Positions 35,335 through 44,408 are shown, counted from the stretch's first letter. The stretch: 64,000 bases of DNA from Clostridia bacterium (GCA_017521925.1 JAFXBG010000013.1:1-64000); one strand, 5' to 3'. Notes: generated from the letters alone by a model not told the origin. Program-made: numbers and translations.

Positions 35335-37620
35335 ATGCGTACAACTGACATAAGTAAATATAAAGAAAAAGAAGCCAAGAAAAAGGATGCCAAAAACGCA
35401 GGTCCTGTAAAAACTGTGCTTAACTGCGGGATAAAAGTTCTGCTTACAGTTTTGCTTGTTTGCTTTATAGCAGGTGTTATTGTTTGCTTCAATGTGCTTA
35501 TCTACCTTGTAGGGCTTTATTCCCAGCCCTCAGGTATTGACCTTGACGCCAGAAGCCTTAACCTGTCAAGCTTCGTGTATGTTCAGAATCCCGAAACCGA
35601 GGAATTTGAAGAATATCAGATTCTTTACGGCTCTGAAAACCGCGAATGGGTTGAATATGACCAGATGCCTCCTCACCTTTTTGATGCTATTATCGCTATT
35701 GAGGACAGACGTTTTCTCCAGCATAATGGTGTAGACTGGATAAGAACAGGCAGTGCGGTAATCAACCTCGCTACCAAGGGTGATGACTCATACGGCGGTT
35801 CAACGATCACCCAGCAGCTTATCAAAAACCTTACCCAGGACGACGAAGCCAGCATCAACCGTAAGGTACGTGAAATTATTAAAGCCTTAAAGGTTGAGCA
35901 GGAGTACTCTAAGGATGAAATCATTGAGGCTTACCTTAATGTTGTTAACTTCGGCGGCAGCTGTCAGGGTGTTCAGGCAGCAGCTAACAGATATTTTGAT
36001 AAAGACATTTCAGAATGCTCTGTTGCAGAATGTGCTGCTATTGTAGGCATTACTCAGAACCCCTCAGCCTGGGATCCCTTTATTTATCCCGATAACAACC
36101 AATACCGACGTGAGCTTATTCTTGACACAATGTACGATCAGGAAAAGCTTACCAAAGCAGAGTACGATGCCGCTATGGAGGAATCCGCAAATATGCAGTT
36201 TGCAGATCCCTCTGAGGGTAATGTTGATATAAACGTAGGCGACGTTCAGAACTGGTATCAGGATGAGCTGGTGTATGACCTTGCAGCAGACCTTGCCGAG
36301 TACTATAACATTACCGAAGATGCTGCTATCGACAAGCTTTACACTGAGGGTTACAAAATCTACTCTGCAATGGATATAGAGGCTCAGGAGATTATCGAAG
36401 AGGAAGCACTTAATATCGACAAATCCTCAGACCCTGACCTTCAGATTGGTATGTCCCTTATAGGTCCTGACGGCAGAGTTATTGCTACGGCAGGTTCTTC
36501 CCTCAAAAAGGAAGCCAACCTTATTCACAACCGTGCTACCATGTCTTTCTTACAGCCCGGCTCTTCAATCAAGCCCGTGGTGGCTTATCCCTACGCTTTG
36601 GAGCGTAACCTTATTCACTATTCGTCCTATATTCCTGACAAGCCTCTGGAAAGCTGGGTATATGACGATGGTTCTCACGGACCTTACAACTGGTATGATG
36701 ACAATCACAAAAACGGTCTTATGACCTTTGATGCTATAGAATGGTCTTCTAACTGCTGTGCCGCACAGTGTATTGAAATGATTGGCGGCCCTGAGATAGC
36801 TTATGACCACGCAACCACCTGTCTGGGTCTTAATCATCTTAACGAAGATGACCGATTCGCTACTGCCAGCTTATCTCTTGGCGGTATGAACGGCGGTGTA
36901 TCCGTAAGAGAAATGGCTAATGCTTACACCTATCTTATTAACGGCGGTATGCATTACGAGCCCTACACCTACTACTATGTAACCGACAGCCGCGACAATA
37001 TTATTCTTGATAACCGCAACAGAGTTGGCGTTCAGGCTTATTCCAAGGACACCGCAACCATTATGAACCGTCTTCTTAACTATAATATCGAAAACTGCAG
37101 TCACACCACCGCCAGCTATGCATCCGTATACGGATGGGAAATCTGCGGTAAAACAGGTACTACCAACGACGATAAAGACAGCTGGTTCTGCGGTGTTTCT
37201 CCTTATGCTTCTTTAGCAGTATGGACAGGCTTTGATGACCCTGCCGAAATTTGGGGAACCTCAAATGCTGCAGATGCATTCTCAAGAGTAATGGGCAGAT
37301 ACCTTGAAGATAAGGAATACAAAGACTATGACCTTTCAGAAGGTGTTGTAGAGGCTGAGTACTGCACAATTACAGGCAAGCTTGCGGATAAAACCTGTAA
37401 ATCAAAAGCGACCGGCTATTACACTGAGGACAATATGCCCTCTAAATGTAAGAGCCATGCAGGCTTTATTGAAAAGGAAACCAAACCTTCAGGCGATACC
37501 GAATTTGACAAGCCTACAGAAACAACAGAAGCAACTATAGGCATTGAGATTGAAATCGAAACAAATGCACCTACGGTTCCCACAACTACAGAACCTGTAG
37601 AAACAACCGTAACCAACTAA
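35335..37620 (+). CDS. Class A penicillin-binding protein (glycosyltransferase/transpeptidase)
   Basis: The start is ATG 35335 behind ACGGAGG; an earlier ATG at 35251 falls in the promoter. 761 residues. Short basic cytoplasmic tail and one transmembrane helix (about 33-58). GT51 domain (about 100-270) with EDRRFLQHNGVDW and GGSTITQQLIKNL. Transpeptidase domain (about 400-680) with SxxK in PGSSIKP, SxN in WSSNCC and KTG in CGKTGTTND. The tail is Thr/Glu-rich (TTEPVETTVTN). It polymerises and cross-links peptidoglycan outside the membrane; likely PBP1-type. Confidence 0.93.
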   Translation: MRTTDISKYKEKEAKKKDAKNAGPVKTVLNCGIKVLLTVLLVCFIAGVIVCFNVLIYLVGLYSQPSGIDLDARSLNLSSFVYVQNPETEEFEEYQILYGSENREWVEYDQMPPHLFDAIIAIEDRRFLQHNGVDWIRTGSAVINLATKGDDSYGGSTITQQLIKNLTQDDEASINRKVREIIKALKVEQEYSKDEIIEAYLNVVNFGGSCQGVQAAANRYFDKDISECSVAECAAIVGITQNPSAWDPFIYPDNNQYRRELILDTMYDQEKLTKAEYDAAMEESANMQFADPSEGNVDINVGDVQNWYQDELVYDLAADLAEYYNITEDAAIDKLYTEGYKIYSAMDIEAQEIIEEEALNIDKSSDPDLQIGMSLIGPDGRVIATAGSSLKKEANLIHNRATMSFLQPGSSIKPVVAYPYALERNLIHYSSYIPDKPLESWVYDDGSHGPYNWYDDNHKNGLMTFDAIEWSSNCCAAQCIEMIGGPEIAYDHATTCLGLNHLNEDDRFATASLSLGGMNGGVSVREMANAYTYLINGGMHYEPYTYYYVTDSRDNIILDNRNRVGVQAYSKDTATIMNRLLNYNIENCSHTTASYASVYGWEICGKTGTTNDDKDSWFCGVSPYASLAVWTGFDDPAEIWGTSNAADAFSRVMGRYLEDKEYKDYDLSEGVVEAEYCTITGKLADKTCKSKATGYYTEDNMPSKCKSHAGFIEKETKPSGDTEFDKPTETTEATIGIEIEIETNAPTVPTTTEPVETTVTN

Positions 37621-37651
37621 TTTTGAAAACCAAAGGTAGGAGTGAACATAA

Positions 37652-38893
37652 ATGATATCAGTGGCAATTATGGGACACGGAGTTGTCGGCTCAGGCGTTG
37701 ACGAAATCATCCGTACCCATAAAGAAAGACTCTTCTCAGCTATAGGTGAAGAGCTTGATGTAAAATATATCCTTGATTTAAGAGAATTCCCTTCAAGCCC
37801 CCACGCTGACAGATTCACAAAGAATTTTGAGGATATTATCTCTGACGTTGAGGTAAGAATTGTTGTAGAGGCTATGGGCGGTCTTAACCCTGCTTATGAC
37901 TTTACAAAAAGATGTCTCAAGGCAGGCAAAAGCGTAGTTACCTCTAATAAAGAGCTTGTTGCACAGCATGGTGCAGAGCTTCTGCAGATTGCTAAGGATA
38001 ACAACGCAAACTATCTTTTCGAAGCAAGTGTAGGCGGCGGTATTCCTATTATCCGTCCCTTAAGCAAATGCCTTGCAGCCAACGAGGTTGATGAAATCGC
38101 AGGTATCTTAAACGGTACCACCAACTTTATTCTTACAAAAATGATTTCCGAGGGAATGGGTTTTGACGATGCATTAAAGCTTGCTCAGGAACTCGGCTAC
38201 GCTGAGAAAGACCCAACAGCTGACGTTGAAGGTCATGATGCATGCAGAAAAATCTGTATACTGGCATCGTTAGCTTACGGCAAACACATTTACCCCGACA
38301 ACGTACATACAGAGGGCATCTCCAAAATTACCCTTGAAGATGTTAAGTATGCTGAAAACTGGGGCGGCGTAATCAAGCTTATCGGCCGTTGCAAGGTAGA
38401 AGATGACGGCAGAATGGATATTGGTGTTGCACCTATGTTTGTTCCTTCAAAGAGCCAGCTCGCAAACATCAACGATGTATTCAACGGTATTATGGTTCGC
38501 GGCGACTGCACAGGCGACGTAGTATTCTACGGTAAAGGTGCAGGTAAGCTTCCCACAGCTTCTGCTGTTGTGGCTGACGTTATCGACTGTGCTCTGCACT
38601 TGAAACGCAGAAAGCTTATTTTCTGGGCAGATTGCAAAGAGAATAACCTTCTCCCCAAGAATGAAAGCAAATCCGCACTCTACATCCGCGTAAATACAGC
38701 GGACAAAGAGGATGCATATAATAAAGTAACTGCAGCTTTAGGCGAGGTTTCTGTGCTTACCCGTGAAAACGAGCCTGCAGATGAAACTGCTTTTGCTACA
38801 AAGTCTGAGGTTAAATACGGCGAAGCTATTGATGCTATAAACGCTATCGAAGGCATCTCTGTTCTCTCCGTTATAAGAATCGGAAACTTATAA
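37652..38893 (+). CDS. hom: Homoserine dehydrogenase
   Basis: 413 residues. NAD(P)-binding MGHGVVGSGV at the N-terminus, then VTSNKELVAQHG, FEASVGGGIPIIRPL and ILNGTTNFILTKM, the catalytic signatures, with DPTADVEGHDACRK following. A C-terminal ACT-like region (about 335-413) may bind a feedback amino acid. The enzyme reduces aspartate semialdehyde to homoserine for threonine and methionine synthesis. It lies 22 bp before aspartokinase, an operon for the first and third steps of the pathway. Confidence 0.96.
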   Translation: MISVAIMGHGVVGSGVDEIIRTHKERLFSAIGEELDVKYILDLREFPSSPHADRFTKNFEDIISDVEVRIVVEAMGGLNPAYDFTKRCLKAGKSVVTSNKELVAQHGAELLQIAKDNNANYLFEASVGGGIPIIRPLSKCLAANEVDEIAGILNGTTNFILTKMISEGMGFDDALKLAQELGYAEKDPTADVEGHDACRKICILASLAYGKHIYPDNVHTEGISKITLEDVKYAENWGGVIKLIGRCKVEDDGRMDIGVAPMFVPSKSQLANINDVFNGIMVRGDCTGDVVFYGKGAGKLPTASAVVADVIDCALHLKRRKLIFWADCKENNLLPKNESKSALYIRVNTADKEDAYNKVTAALGEVSVLTRENEPADETAFATKSEVKYGEAIDAINAIEGISVLSVIRIGNL

Positions 38894-38915
38894 TACTGAA
38901 AGGGTTATATATACT

Positions 38916-40130
38916 ATGAGTTTAATTGTTCAGAAGTTCGGCGGCTCTTCCGTTGCCGACAAAGACAGAGTAATGAATGTTGCCTCCATTGTGGCAGACA
39001 CCTACAAAAAAGGCAACGACGTTGTAGTTGTTGTTTCTGCTCAGGGCGACACTACAGACGACCTTATTGCTAAGTATAAGGAAATCGACGAAAATGCAAG
39101 CAACCGTGAAAAAGATATGCTTTTGGCAGCAGGCGAGCAGATTTCTATATCTCTTCTTGCAATGGCACTTCACAAGTTAGGTTGTCCCGCAATTTCACTT
39201 TTAGGCTGGCAGGCAGGCTTTGCTACCTCTTCTTCTCACACAACCGCAAGAATCAAGAAGGTAGACACAACCCGTCTTAAGGCTGAAATTGCAAAGAAGC
39301 AGATTGTTGTTGTAGCAGGCTTCCAGGGCCTTAACAAATACGACGACATCACAACACTCGGCCGCGGCGGTTCTGACACAAGTGCAGTTGCTATTGCTGC
39401 TGCAATGCACGCTGACCTCTGCCAGATTTACACCGACGTTGAAGGCGTTTACACAGCAGACCCCAGAAAGATTCCCGAAGCAATTAAGCTTAACGAAATC
39501 TCTTACGACGAGATGCTTGAGCTTGCATCCTTAGGTGCACAGGTTCTTAACAACCGCAGCGTAGAGCTTGCAAAGAAATTCGGAATTGAGCTTGAAGTAC
39601 TTTCAAGCTTAACACATAAACCCGGTACAATAGTAAAGGAGAAACCTAAAATGGAAAAAATTCTTATCAGCGGTGTAGCTAAAGACACCGATATAGCACG
39701 TATTTCTGTTACAAACATTCCCAACGAGCCCGGCTTTGCTTTCAAGATGTTCTCACTTCTTTCTGCAAAGAACATCAATGTTGACATTATTCTCCAGTCC
39801 ATCGGCAGAAACAACACAAAGGACATCACTTTCACTGTTGCTAAGGACAACGGCGCTAAGGCTGTTGAAATCTTAGAGAATAACTACATCAACAAATACG
39901 ATGGTGCTCAGGTTCTTCTTGATGACTCTGTTGCTAAGGTTTCTATCGTTGGCTCCGGTATGGAAAGCCACCCCGGCGTTGCTTCCGATATGTTCGAGGC
40001 TCTTGCTGACGCACAGATTAACATTTCTATGATTTCTACTTCTGAAATCAAGATTTCTGTTCTTATTGATGCTGACTATGCAGATAAGGCTGTACGTGTT
40101 CTTCACGACAAATTCTTCTCAGAGGTTTAA
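38916..40130 (+). CDS. lysC: Aspartokinase
   Basis: 404 residues. N-terminal KFGGSSVAD, FATSSSHTTARIK and TLGRGGSDTSA mark the kinase domain (1-250). Two ACT domains follow (about 260-400: GFAFKMFSLLSAKNINVDIIL and a second copy with INISMISTSEIKISVL) for feedback control. It phosphorylates aspartate at the head of the Lys/Thr/Met pathway. Co-transcribed with hom and ended by a strong terminator. The single-subunit form resembles the lysine- or threonine-sensitive Firmicute enzymes; which effector cannot be told. Confidence 0.96.
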   Translation: MSLIVQKFGGSSVADKDRVMNVASIVADTYKKGNDVVVVVSAQGDTTDDLIAKYKEIDENASNREKDMLLAAGEQISISLLAMALHKLGCPAISLLGWQAGFATSSSHTTARIKKVDTTRLKAEIAKKQIVVVAGFQGLNKYDDITTLGRGGSDTSAVAIAAAMHADLCQIYTDVEGVYTADPRKIPEAIKLNEISYDEMLELASLGAQVLNNRSVELAKKFGIELEVLSSLTHKPGTIVKEKPKMEKILISGVAKDTDIARISVTNIPNEPGFAFKMFSLLSAKNINVDIILQSIGRNNTKDITFTVAKDNGAKAVEILENNYINKYDGAQVLLDDSVAKVSIVGSGMESHPGVASDMFEALADAQINISMISTSEIKISVLIDADYADKAVRVLHDKFFSEV

Positions 40131-40156
40131 TCAATAAAACTTAAAAGTTTTCCTAT

Positions 40157-40185
40157 CCCCTGCGGAGTTACCGCAGGGGGTTTTA
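40157..40185 (+). terminator. Terminator after lysC
   Basis: Stem cccctgcgg (40157-40165) with ccgcagggg (40171-40179), then GGTTTTAGTTTTTT. Confidence 0.85.
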
Positions 40186-40209
40186 GTTTTTTATATATTT
40201 TTTATAAAT

Positions 40210-40238
40210 TTGACTAAAATGCAAATAAATGGTAAAAT
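40210..40238 (+). promoter_or_regulatory. Sigma-A promoter of the LytTR/GHKL operon
   Basis: TTGACT (40210-40215), 17-bp spacer and TAAAAT (40233-40238), about 32 bp before the start codon. Confidence 0.7.
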
Positions 40239-40269
40239 ATCATAAATATTTATTCGCGAGGTACCTGAA

Positions 40270-40980
40270 TTGAATTTTGCAATTATTGACGATGATAAGG
40301 TTTTTTCCGAAAAACTTTCTGACCATATATCAGAATTCTGTAACAGCGAAACCATCAGCTGTTCTGTTACCCTTATGGATCCTCAACAGATTTTTACAAG
40401 TGACACAGAACTTCTTGCCTACGACGTTATTTTTCTGGATATAGAAATGCCTCAGATAGGCGGAATTGAACTTGCACATAAAATCAATCAACTCAAGGGC
40501 TCAAAAGAAACACCGTACATTGTTTTTGTCACTGCACGTGACAATCTTGTATTTGATGCTTTGCAGGCTTTCCCCTATTCATTCATCAGAAAATCCCATA
40601 TTACAGAAATCAACGCCTGTGTACATAACCTTTACACAAAGCTCTGCTCTACCCCCACCTATAAAATCAAATCAGGCAGAGACATTAAAACACTGGAAAT
40701 CAAAAATATACTGTACCTTGAAAAGCAAGGAAATTACACTGCTTTTATTACTTCTACAGGAATATTTCTTGAAAGATCTGTAATTGATGACAAACATAAA
40801 GATTTGCAAGAACACGGATTTTTAAGACCTCATATAGGCTATCTGGTAAATGCCACCCATATTACAGGTTTTACAGGTGCAAACATTACCCTTTCCTGCG
40901 GAAAAGAAATCAACGTAAGTCGTAATTATAAGCAGAGTTTTAAGGCAGATTTCAATGAATGGCTGGTGAAAATCAAATGA
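40270..40980 (+). CDS. LytTR-family response regulator (AgrA-like)
   Basis: 236 residues with a TTG start at 40270 and GAGGT about 8 bp upstream. Receiver domain 1-125 has acidic residues DDD (7-9) and phospho-acceptor D57 (VIFLDIEMP). A LytTR DNA-binding domain (about 135-235) has YKIKSGRDIKTLEI, ILYLEKQGNYTAF and FLRPHIGYLVN. AgrA-type regulators usually control peptide quorum sensing, bacteriocin or surface genes. No agrB/agrD genes are nearby, so this is an orphan system. It overlaps its kinase gene by ATGA. Confidence 0.88.
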   Translation: MNFAIIDDDKVFSEKLSDHISEFCNSETISCSVTLMDPQQIFTSDTELLAYDVIFLDIEMPQIGGIELAHKINQLKGSKETPYIVFVTARDNLVFDALQAFPYSFIRKSHITEINACVHNLYTKLCSTPTYKIKSGRDIKTLEIKNILYLEKQGNYTAFITSTGIFLERSVIDDKHKDLQEHGFLRPHIGYLVNATHITGFTGANITLSCGKEINVSRNYKQSFKADFNEWLVKIK

Positions 40981-42302
40981 TAGGTATAGCAGTTGAGCTT
41001 CTTACAAACCTTTTTCAGGCATTTATGTTTTCAACCTTCTTATATCTTTATTTTGACAAACCGCAAAACAAACTGAAACGCAGGCTTTCATACTGGGGCT
41101 ATGTAACCATACTCTTTGTTGCATGCTCATTGTTCACTTTTACCGGTGACCACATCAATCTCAGCACCTTCTATCTGGACTCTTTGCTTTGTATTTCGAT
41201 ACTTGTATCCTACTGTGTAATTTTCCTGAAAGGTAAGCTGTATATGAGAATTATTATTCCGATTTTCAGCTTTGGAATAAACGCTTTTGTATCATATACT
41301 ACAAGCTATCTTATGGTTTTCTTTACAGGCTATTCGGCAGAAGAATTCTTTACTGTGTCCACCTATTCCCGCTACACAATTCTTGTTACGGTTAATGTTG
41401 TTACTGCTTTGCTTTTGTGGCTGGTTCTTAAGCTCAAACCCGCCAAAATTCAGCTTTTGGGCTTGTTTGAGGTTTTCGCTTTTGCCTCAATTCCTATATT
41501 GTGTACGGTAATACTTTACTGCTGTATGTTTATTTATCAGTCATCAGATTTCAAAGGCAATATACTTATTTACCTTATGATTTGCTGCCTCTGTATGCTG
41601 ATAATCGGCGTACTTATTTATTTTCTGCTTATACGCCTTAGCAAAGCAAATGCTGCAAAAACCAAGCTTCTTCTTATATCACAGCGTTCAAAGCTTTACG
41701 AAGAAAGTATACTTGCCACCAACAGACAGATTGAAAAAGTTTCTAACGAAAAGCACGACATAAAAAACAAAATCAGCACTCTGCAAAAACTTATTGAAAA
41801 CAGAAGTTACGATGATGCCGTTAAGCTATGCCGCGAAACCACAACCGCATTGACATCTGCATATACCCCAATATGTACAGATAATCCCACACTTAACGCA
41901 ATTGTAAATGTTGAGCTTGAAAAAGCGGCAACAAATCATATTGATCTCACGATAGATATATCCAATACCCTTCATTTTCTTAATTCTGCTGATACCGTAT
42001 CTGTAATCGGCAATCTCTGCGATAATGCTATAGAGTACCTTTCACAAATACCTGTTGCTGACAGGCGGATGGTACTCAAAATCAAAACTCACCTCAATTT
42101 TTGCATTATATCCTGTCAGAACAAAACCAATGGACAGGTGCTTAAATCTAACCCTTACCTGCTTACCAGCAAAAGTGAGCCTGACGAACATGGCAAGGGG
42201 CTTTCTATACTGAGAAAAATCACAACAGAGCACGACGGAGACCTGATTATTAAAGAAAATGATAACCATATTTCAGTAAGTGTAATACTAAGAATTAAAT
42301 AA
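40977..42302 (+). CDS. GHKL-domain sensor kinase (AgrC-like)
   Basis: The start is the ATG in the ATGA overlap with the regulator gene (40977). 441 residues. Six or seven transmembrane helices fill residues 1-225. Then comes a dimerisation helix with the AgrC-type phospho-site NEKHDIKNKI (His about 260) and a GHKL ATPase with an N box (VIGNLCDNAIEYL) and a G box (DEHGKGLSIL). This layout is that of peptide-sensing kinases such as AgrC. The inducing signal is not encoded next to it. Confidence 0.87.
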   Translation: MIGIAVELLTNLFQAFMFSTFLYLYFDKPQNKLKRRLSYWGYVTILFVACSLFTFTGDHINLSTFYLDSLLCISILVSYCVIFLKGKLYMRIIIPIFSFGINAFVSYTTSYLMVFFTGYSAEEFFTVSTYSRYTILVTVNVVTALLLWLVLKLKPAKIQLLGLFEVFAFASIPILCTVILYCCMFIYQSSDFKGNILIYLMICCLCMLIIGVLIYFLLIRLSKANAAKTKLLLISQRSKLYEESILATNRQIEKVSNEKHDIKNKISTLQKLIENRSYDDAVKLCRETTTALTSAYTPICTDNPTLNAIVNVELEKAATNHIDLTIDISNTLHFLNSADTVSVIGNLCDNAIEYLSQIPVADRRMVLKIKTHLNFCIISCQNKTNGQVLKSNPYLLTSKSEPDEHGKGLSILRKITTEHDGDLIIKENDNHISVSVILRIK

Positions 42303-42307
42303 TTCTG

Positions 42308-42341
42308 CAAACCGACCCGAAATTAGGGTCGGTTTGTTTTT
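42308..42341 (+). terminator. Terminator after the sensor kinase gene
   Basis: An 11-bp perfect stem (caaaccgaccc with gggtcggtttg), 7-nt loop, then TTTTTAT. Confidence 0.9.
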
Positions 42342-42422
42342 ATCCTTCGATACATATTGACATTACCGCCCGAAAAAAGCTAAAATAAACCTGAAAACAA
42401 AAACACTGCTAAGAGGTGTGAA

Positions 42423-42764
42423 ATGAAAGATATAGGAAAAGCAAGGTTTATTATTTTTCTGTTGGGACTTTTTCTTACAGTTTCTGTATTTTTTATTGCT
42501 CTTCTCCCTGTAAACTCCCACGAATTGCTCAAAGCACAACCGAAAACCACCCTGCCTGAAGGTGTTCATATTCCAATTAATATCAATACCGCCCACAAGG
42601 AAACTCTGTGCCTTTTAGACGGCATATGGAACACCACCGCAGACAATATAATTACCTACCGCGAAGAACACGGAGGATTTAAAACCATAGAGGAAATCAA
42701 GAATGTCCGCAGAATAGGCGAAAATACTTTTGAAAAAATCAAAAACTATATCTGCGTAGACTAG
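42423..42764 (+). CDS. ComEA-like helix-hairpin-helix membrane protein
   Basis: 113 residues, AGAGGTG site before the ATG. A single N-terminal transmembrane helix (8-28) is followed by an outside domain with ININTAHKETLCLLDGIWNT and IEEIKNVRRIGENTFEKI, the double helix-hairpin-helix of ComEA. ComEA binds incoming DNA at the surface during transformation. The usual LPGIG of the first hairpin is replaced by LDGIW, so DNA binding may be altered. It is not next to comEC or other competence genes and is monocistronic. Confidence 0.78.
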   Translation: MKDIGKARFIIFLLGLFLTVSVFFIALLPVNSHELLKAQPKTTLPEGVHIPININTAHKETLCLLDGIWNTTADNIITYREEHGGFKTIEEIKNVRRIGENTFEKIKNYICVD

Positions 42765-42783
42765 CAATGAATCATATAAAAAT

Positions 42784-42818
42784 AGAGATGTATCCGTAAA
42801 TAGGACACATCTCTTTTT
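42784..42818. terminator. Bidirectional terminator between comEA-like gene and LysR gene
   Basis: Stem agagatgtatcc (42784-42795) with ggacacatctct (42803-42814), one mismatch, with T runs on both outward sides. Confidence 0.8.
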
Positions 42819-42849
42819 ACTTTTATCAACTGCTTTCGAATCAATGACC

Positions 42850-43731
42850 TTACACGGCATACTTATGGTTTATCATATCCACAAGTTCTCTGGCAGGCAA
42901 AGGCAAAGAGTGACCTGCTTTTTGGGCAAGGATAATTTCTCTTGCGGGAAGGGGTTCTGTTAATGAAATTGTGCGGATATCGCTTTCTGATTCAAGAAAT
43001 TGTTCAGGTACAAAACCTACCCCAAGACCATACTTTACAAGGGGCAGAATCTGGTCAGCAGTAGCAGCTTCAATATCAGGAGAAAAGTGACAATTGTGCT
43101 TTAAAAATTCTTTTGAATAGAAATCAAAAGTAGAGCTGCCTGCCCCTAAAGAAATTATAGGACAATCCGCCAGCTCTGCCACAGTCATTTCATCCTTTAT
43201 ATTAAAGGTTTTACTGCAAACAGGAACTTCACGAATGGGTGCAAGCTTTGTAACACGCATCTTGTTGGTAAAATCCGCGGGGGTAGTGACAATTGCAATA
43301 TCTACCAGTTTATTTTCAGTCATTTTTAAAGCCTGAGGTGTTGATACATTCAGTATCTTAATTCTCACTCCGGGAAACATTTGATGATAACGGCTGAGAA
43401 CAGGCAGCAAGCAACACCTTAGTGCGATTTCTGTAGCACCAATAGAAACCACCCCCTGGTCCATACTGTGTTTTGCACTGACTGCTTTCTCACCTGCCTG
43501 AATATGCTCAAAAGCAACTGAAATATGCTCATACAGTTCTTTACCATCATCAGTCAACCGCACACCTTTGTTGGTGCGTTCAAACAAAGTGCATCCCAGC
43601 TGTTTTTCAAGCATCTTAATTGCCCTGGTAAGGTTGGGCTGGTTGCTGTACATAACCTCTGCCGCACGGGTAAAGCTTTTGTATTTAGCTACATTGTAAA
43701 AGATTTTATAATAGTCATAACTTATATTCAT
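42850..43731 (-). CDS. LysR-family transcriptional regulator
   Basis: The start chosen is ATG 43731, with GGAG 6 bp upstream; ATG 43743 is possible but has no site. 293 residues. Residues 1-60 are the winged helix-turn-helix (YYKIFYNVAKYKSFTRAAEVMYSNQPNLTRAIKMLE). The rest is a two-lobed effector domain of periplasmic-binding type. The inducer is unknown. It is transcribed away from a small membrane-protein gene across a shared region with a 7-bp inverted repeat, the classic LysR arrangement. Confidence 0.9.
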   Translation of the reverse strand: MNISYDYYKIFYNVAKYKSFTRAAEVMYSNQPNLTRAIKMLEKQLGCTLFERTNKGVRLTDDGKELYEHISVAFEHIQAGEKAVSAKHSMDQGVVSIGATEIALRCCLLPVLSRYHQMFPGVRIKILNVSTPQALKMTENKLVDIAIVTTPADFTNKMRVTKLAPIREVPVCSKTFNIKDEMTVAELADCPIISLGAGSSTFDFYSKEFLKHNCHFSPDIEAATADQILPLVKYGLGVGFVPEQFLESESDIRTISLTEPLPAREIILAQKAGHSLPLPARELVDMINHKYAV

Positions 43732-43752
43732 AGAAATCTCCATATCATTTCG

Positions 43753-43776
43753 GTATATCTTATATGGCGGATATAC
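43753..43776. promoter_or_regulatory. Candidate LysR operator between divergent genes
   Basis: gtatatc (43753-43759) and gatatac (43770-43776) form a perfect 7-bp inverted repeat with a 10-bp spacer, containing the T-N11-A type core expected for LysR proteins. Confidence 0.55.
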
Positions 43777-43847
43777 ATTTTACACATATTACATTTTGCA
43801 TTATAATACTGTTAAAACAAGATGTCAACACAGAAAGGGCTATACAA

Positions 43848-44171
43848 ATGGAGATTTCGCTTATTTTAGAGTTAATGGAAGCATTCACAATACTTTGCTT
43901 TGGTTTATCTTGGCCGATTTCTATAAGAAAATCATATGTATCAAGAACCGCCAAAGGCAAAAGCTTGTTCTTTGAGGTATTTCTGCTTATCGGATATGCT
44001 ATAGGAATTTTTCGTAAAATAATTCAGCTTACGGTTCTGGACTGTTCAGGCGGACTTTTCTACCTCGGCTTTTTCTTCTATATCCTCAATTTTATAGAGA
44101 TATCAATAGACGTTGCACTTTATTTCCGCAATTGCAAATACGACAAATTAGCCGCTGCTACAGCTAAGTAA
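43848..44171 (+). CDS. Small membrane protein divergent from the LysR gene
   Basis: The likely start is ATG 43848 behind AAAGGG; an ATG at 43764 lies inside the putative operator. 107 residues with three hydrophobic segments (about 3-22, 38-60 and 65-90), one containing WPISIRKSYVS and a basic RTAKGKS loop. The sequence resembles small uncharacterised clostridial membrane proteins of about this size; no function is known. The likely regulator is the divergent LysR protein. Confidence 0.65.
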   Translation: MEISLILELMEAFTILCFGLSWPISIRKSYVSRTAKGKSLFFEVFLLIGYAIGIFRKIIQLTVLDCSGGLFYLGFFFYILNFIEISIDVALYFRNCKYDKLAAATAK

Positions 44172-44196
44172 AAACCAAATAAAGTTTCTCCTAACC

Positions 44197-44232
44197 AAAA
44201 CCTTCGCTATAATTCTTAGCGAAGGTTTTTTA
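44197..44232 (+). terminator. Terminator after the small membrane protein gene
   Basis: Stem aaaaccttcgct (44197-44208) with agcgaaggtttt (44218-44229), then T run. Confidence 0.85.
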
Positions 44233-44393
44233 TGGTCCGGGTGACAGGAGCACGACGGTTGCAACTTTAGCTGCAACCTTATGGCTCGGCTACCCAATGC
44301 TACGCATTCGGTACCAGCCTCACCGCTCTGTGCTAAAAACAGTCCACAGGACTGTTTTCTTAACGCCCAGACCTTCTCAGGTTCGACTCCTGT
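44233..44393. repeat. tRNA-Pro-derived multi-hairpin element
   Basis: The left edge (tggtccgggtgacaggag, 44233-44250) is the 3' end of tRNA-Pro including CCA, with one difference from the intact gene at 44444. The right edge (caggttcgactcctgt, 44378-44393) is the T-arm sequence in inverted orientation. Between them lie hairpins ggttgca/tgcaacc (44257-44279), aatgc-tac-gcatt (44296-44308) and aaaacagtcc/ggactgtttt (44336-44358). It has the look of a small repeated element that captured or targets tRNA ends. A spurious minus frame of 83 codons crosses it. Confidence 0.6.
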
Positions 44394-44408
44394 ATTCATA
44401 GAAAATAA

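Noticed and set aside
44148-44399. 83-codon minus-strand frame over the tRNA-derived element
   Set aside because: It covers the multi-hairpin element and the end of a real gene; no ribosome site. Its recurrence beside tRNA genes elsewhere would be due to the repeat, not to a protein.
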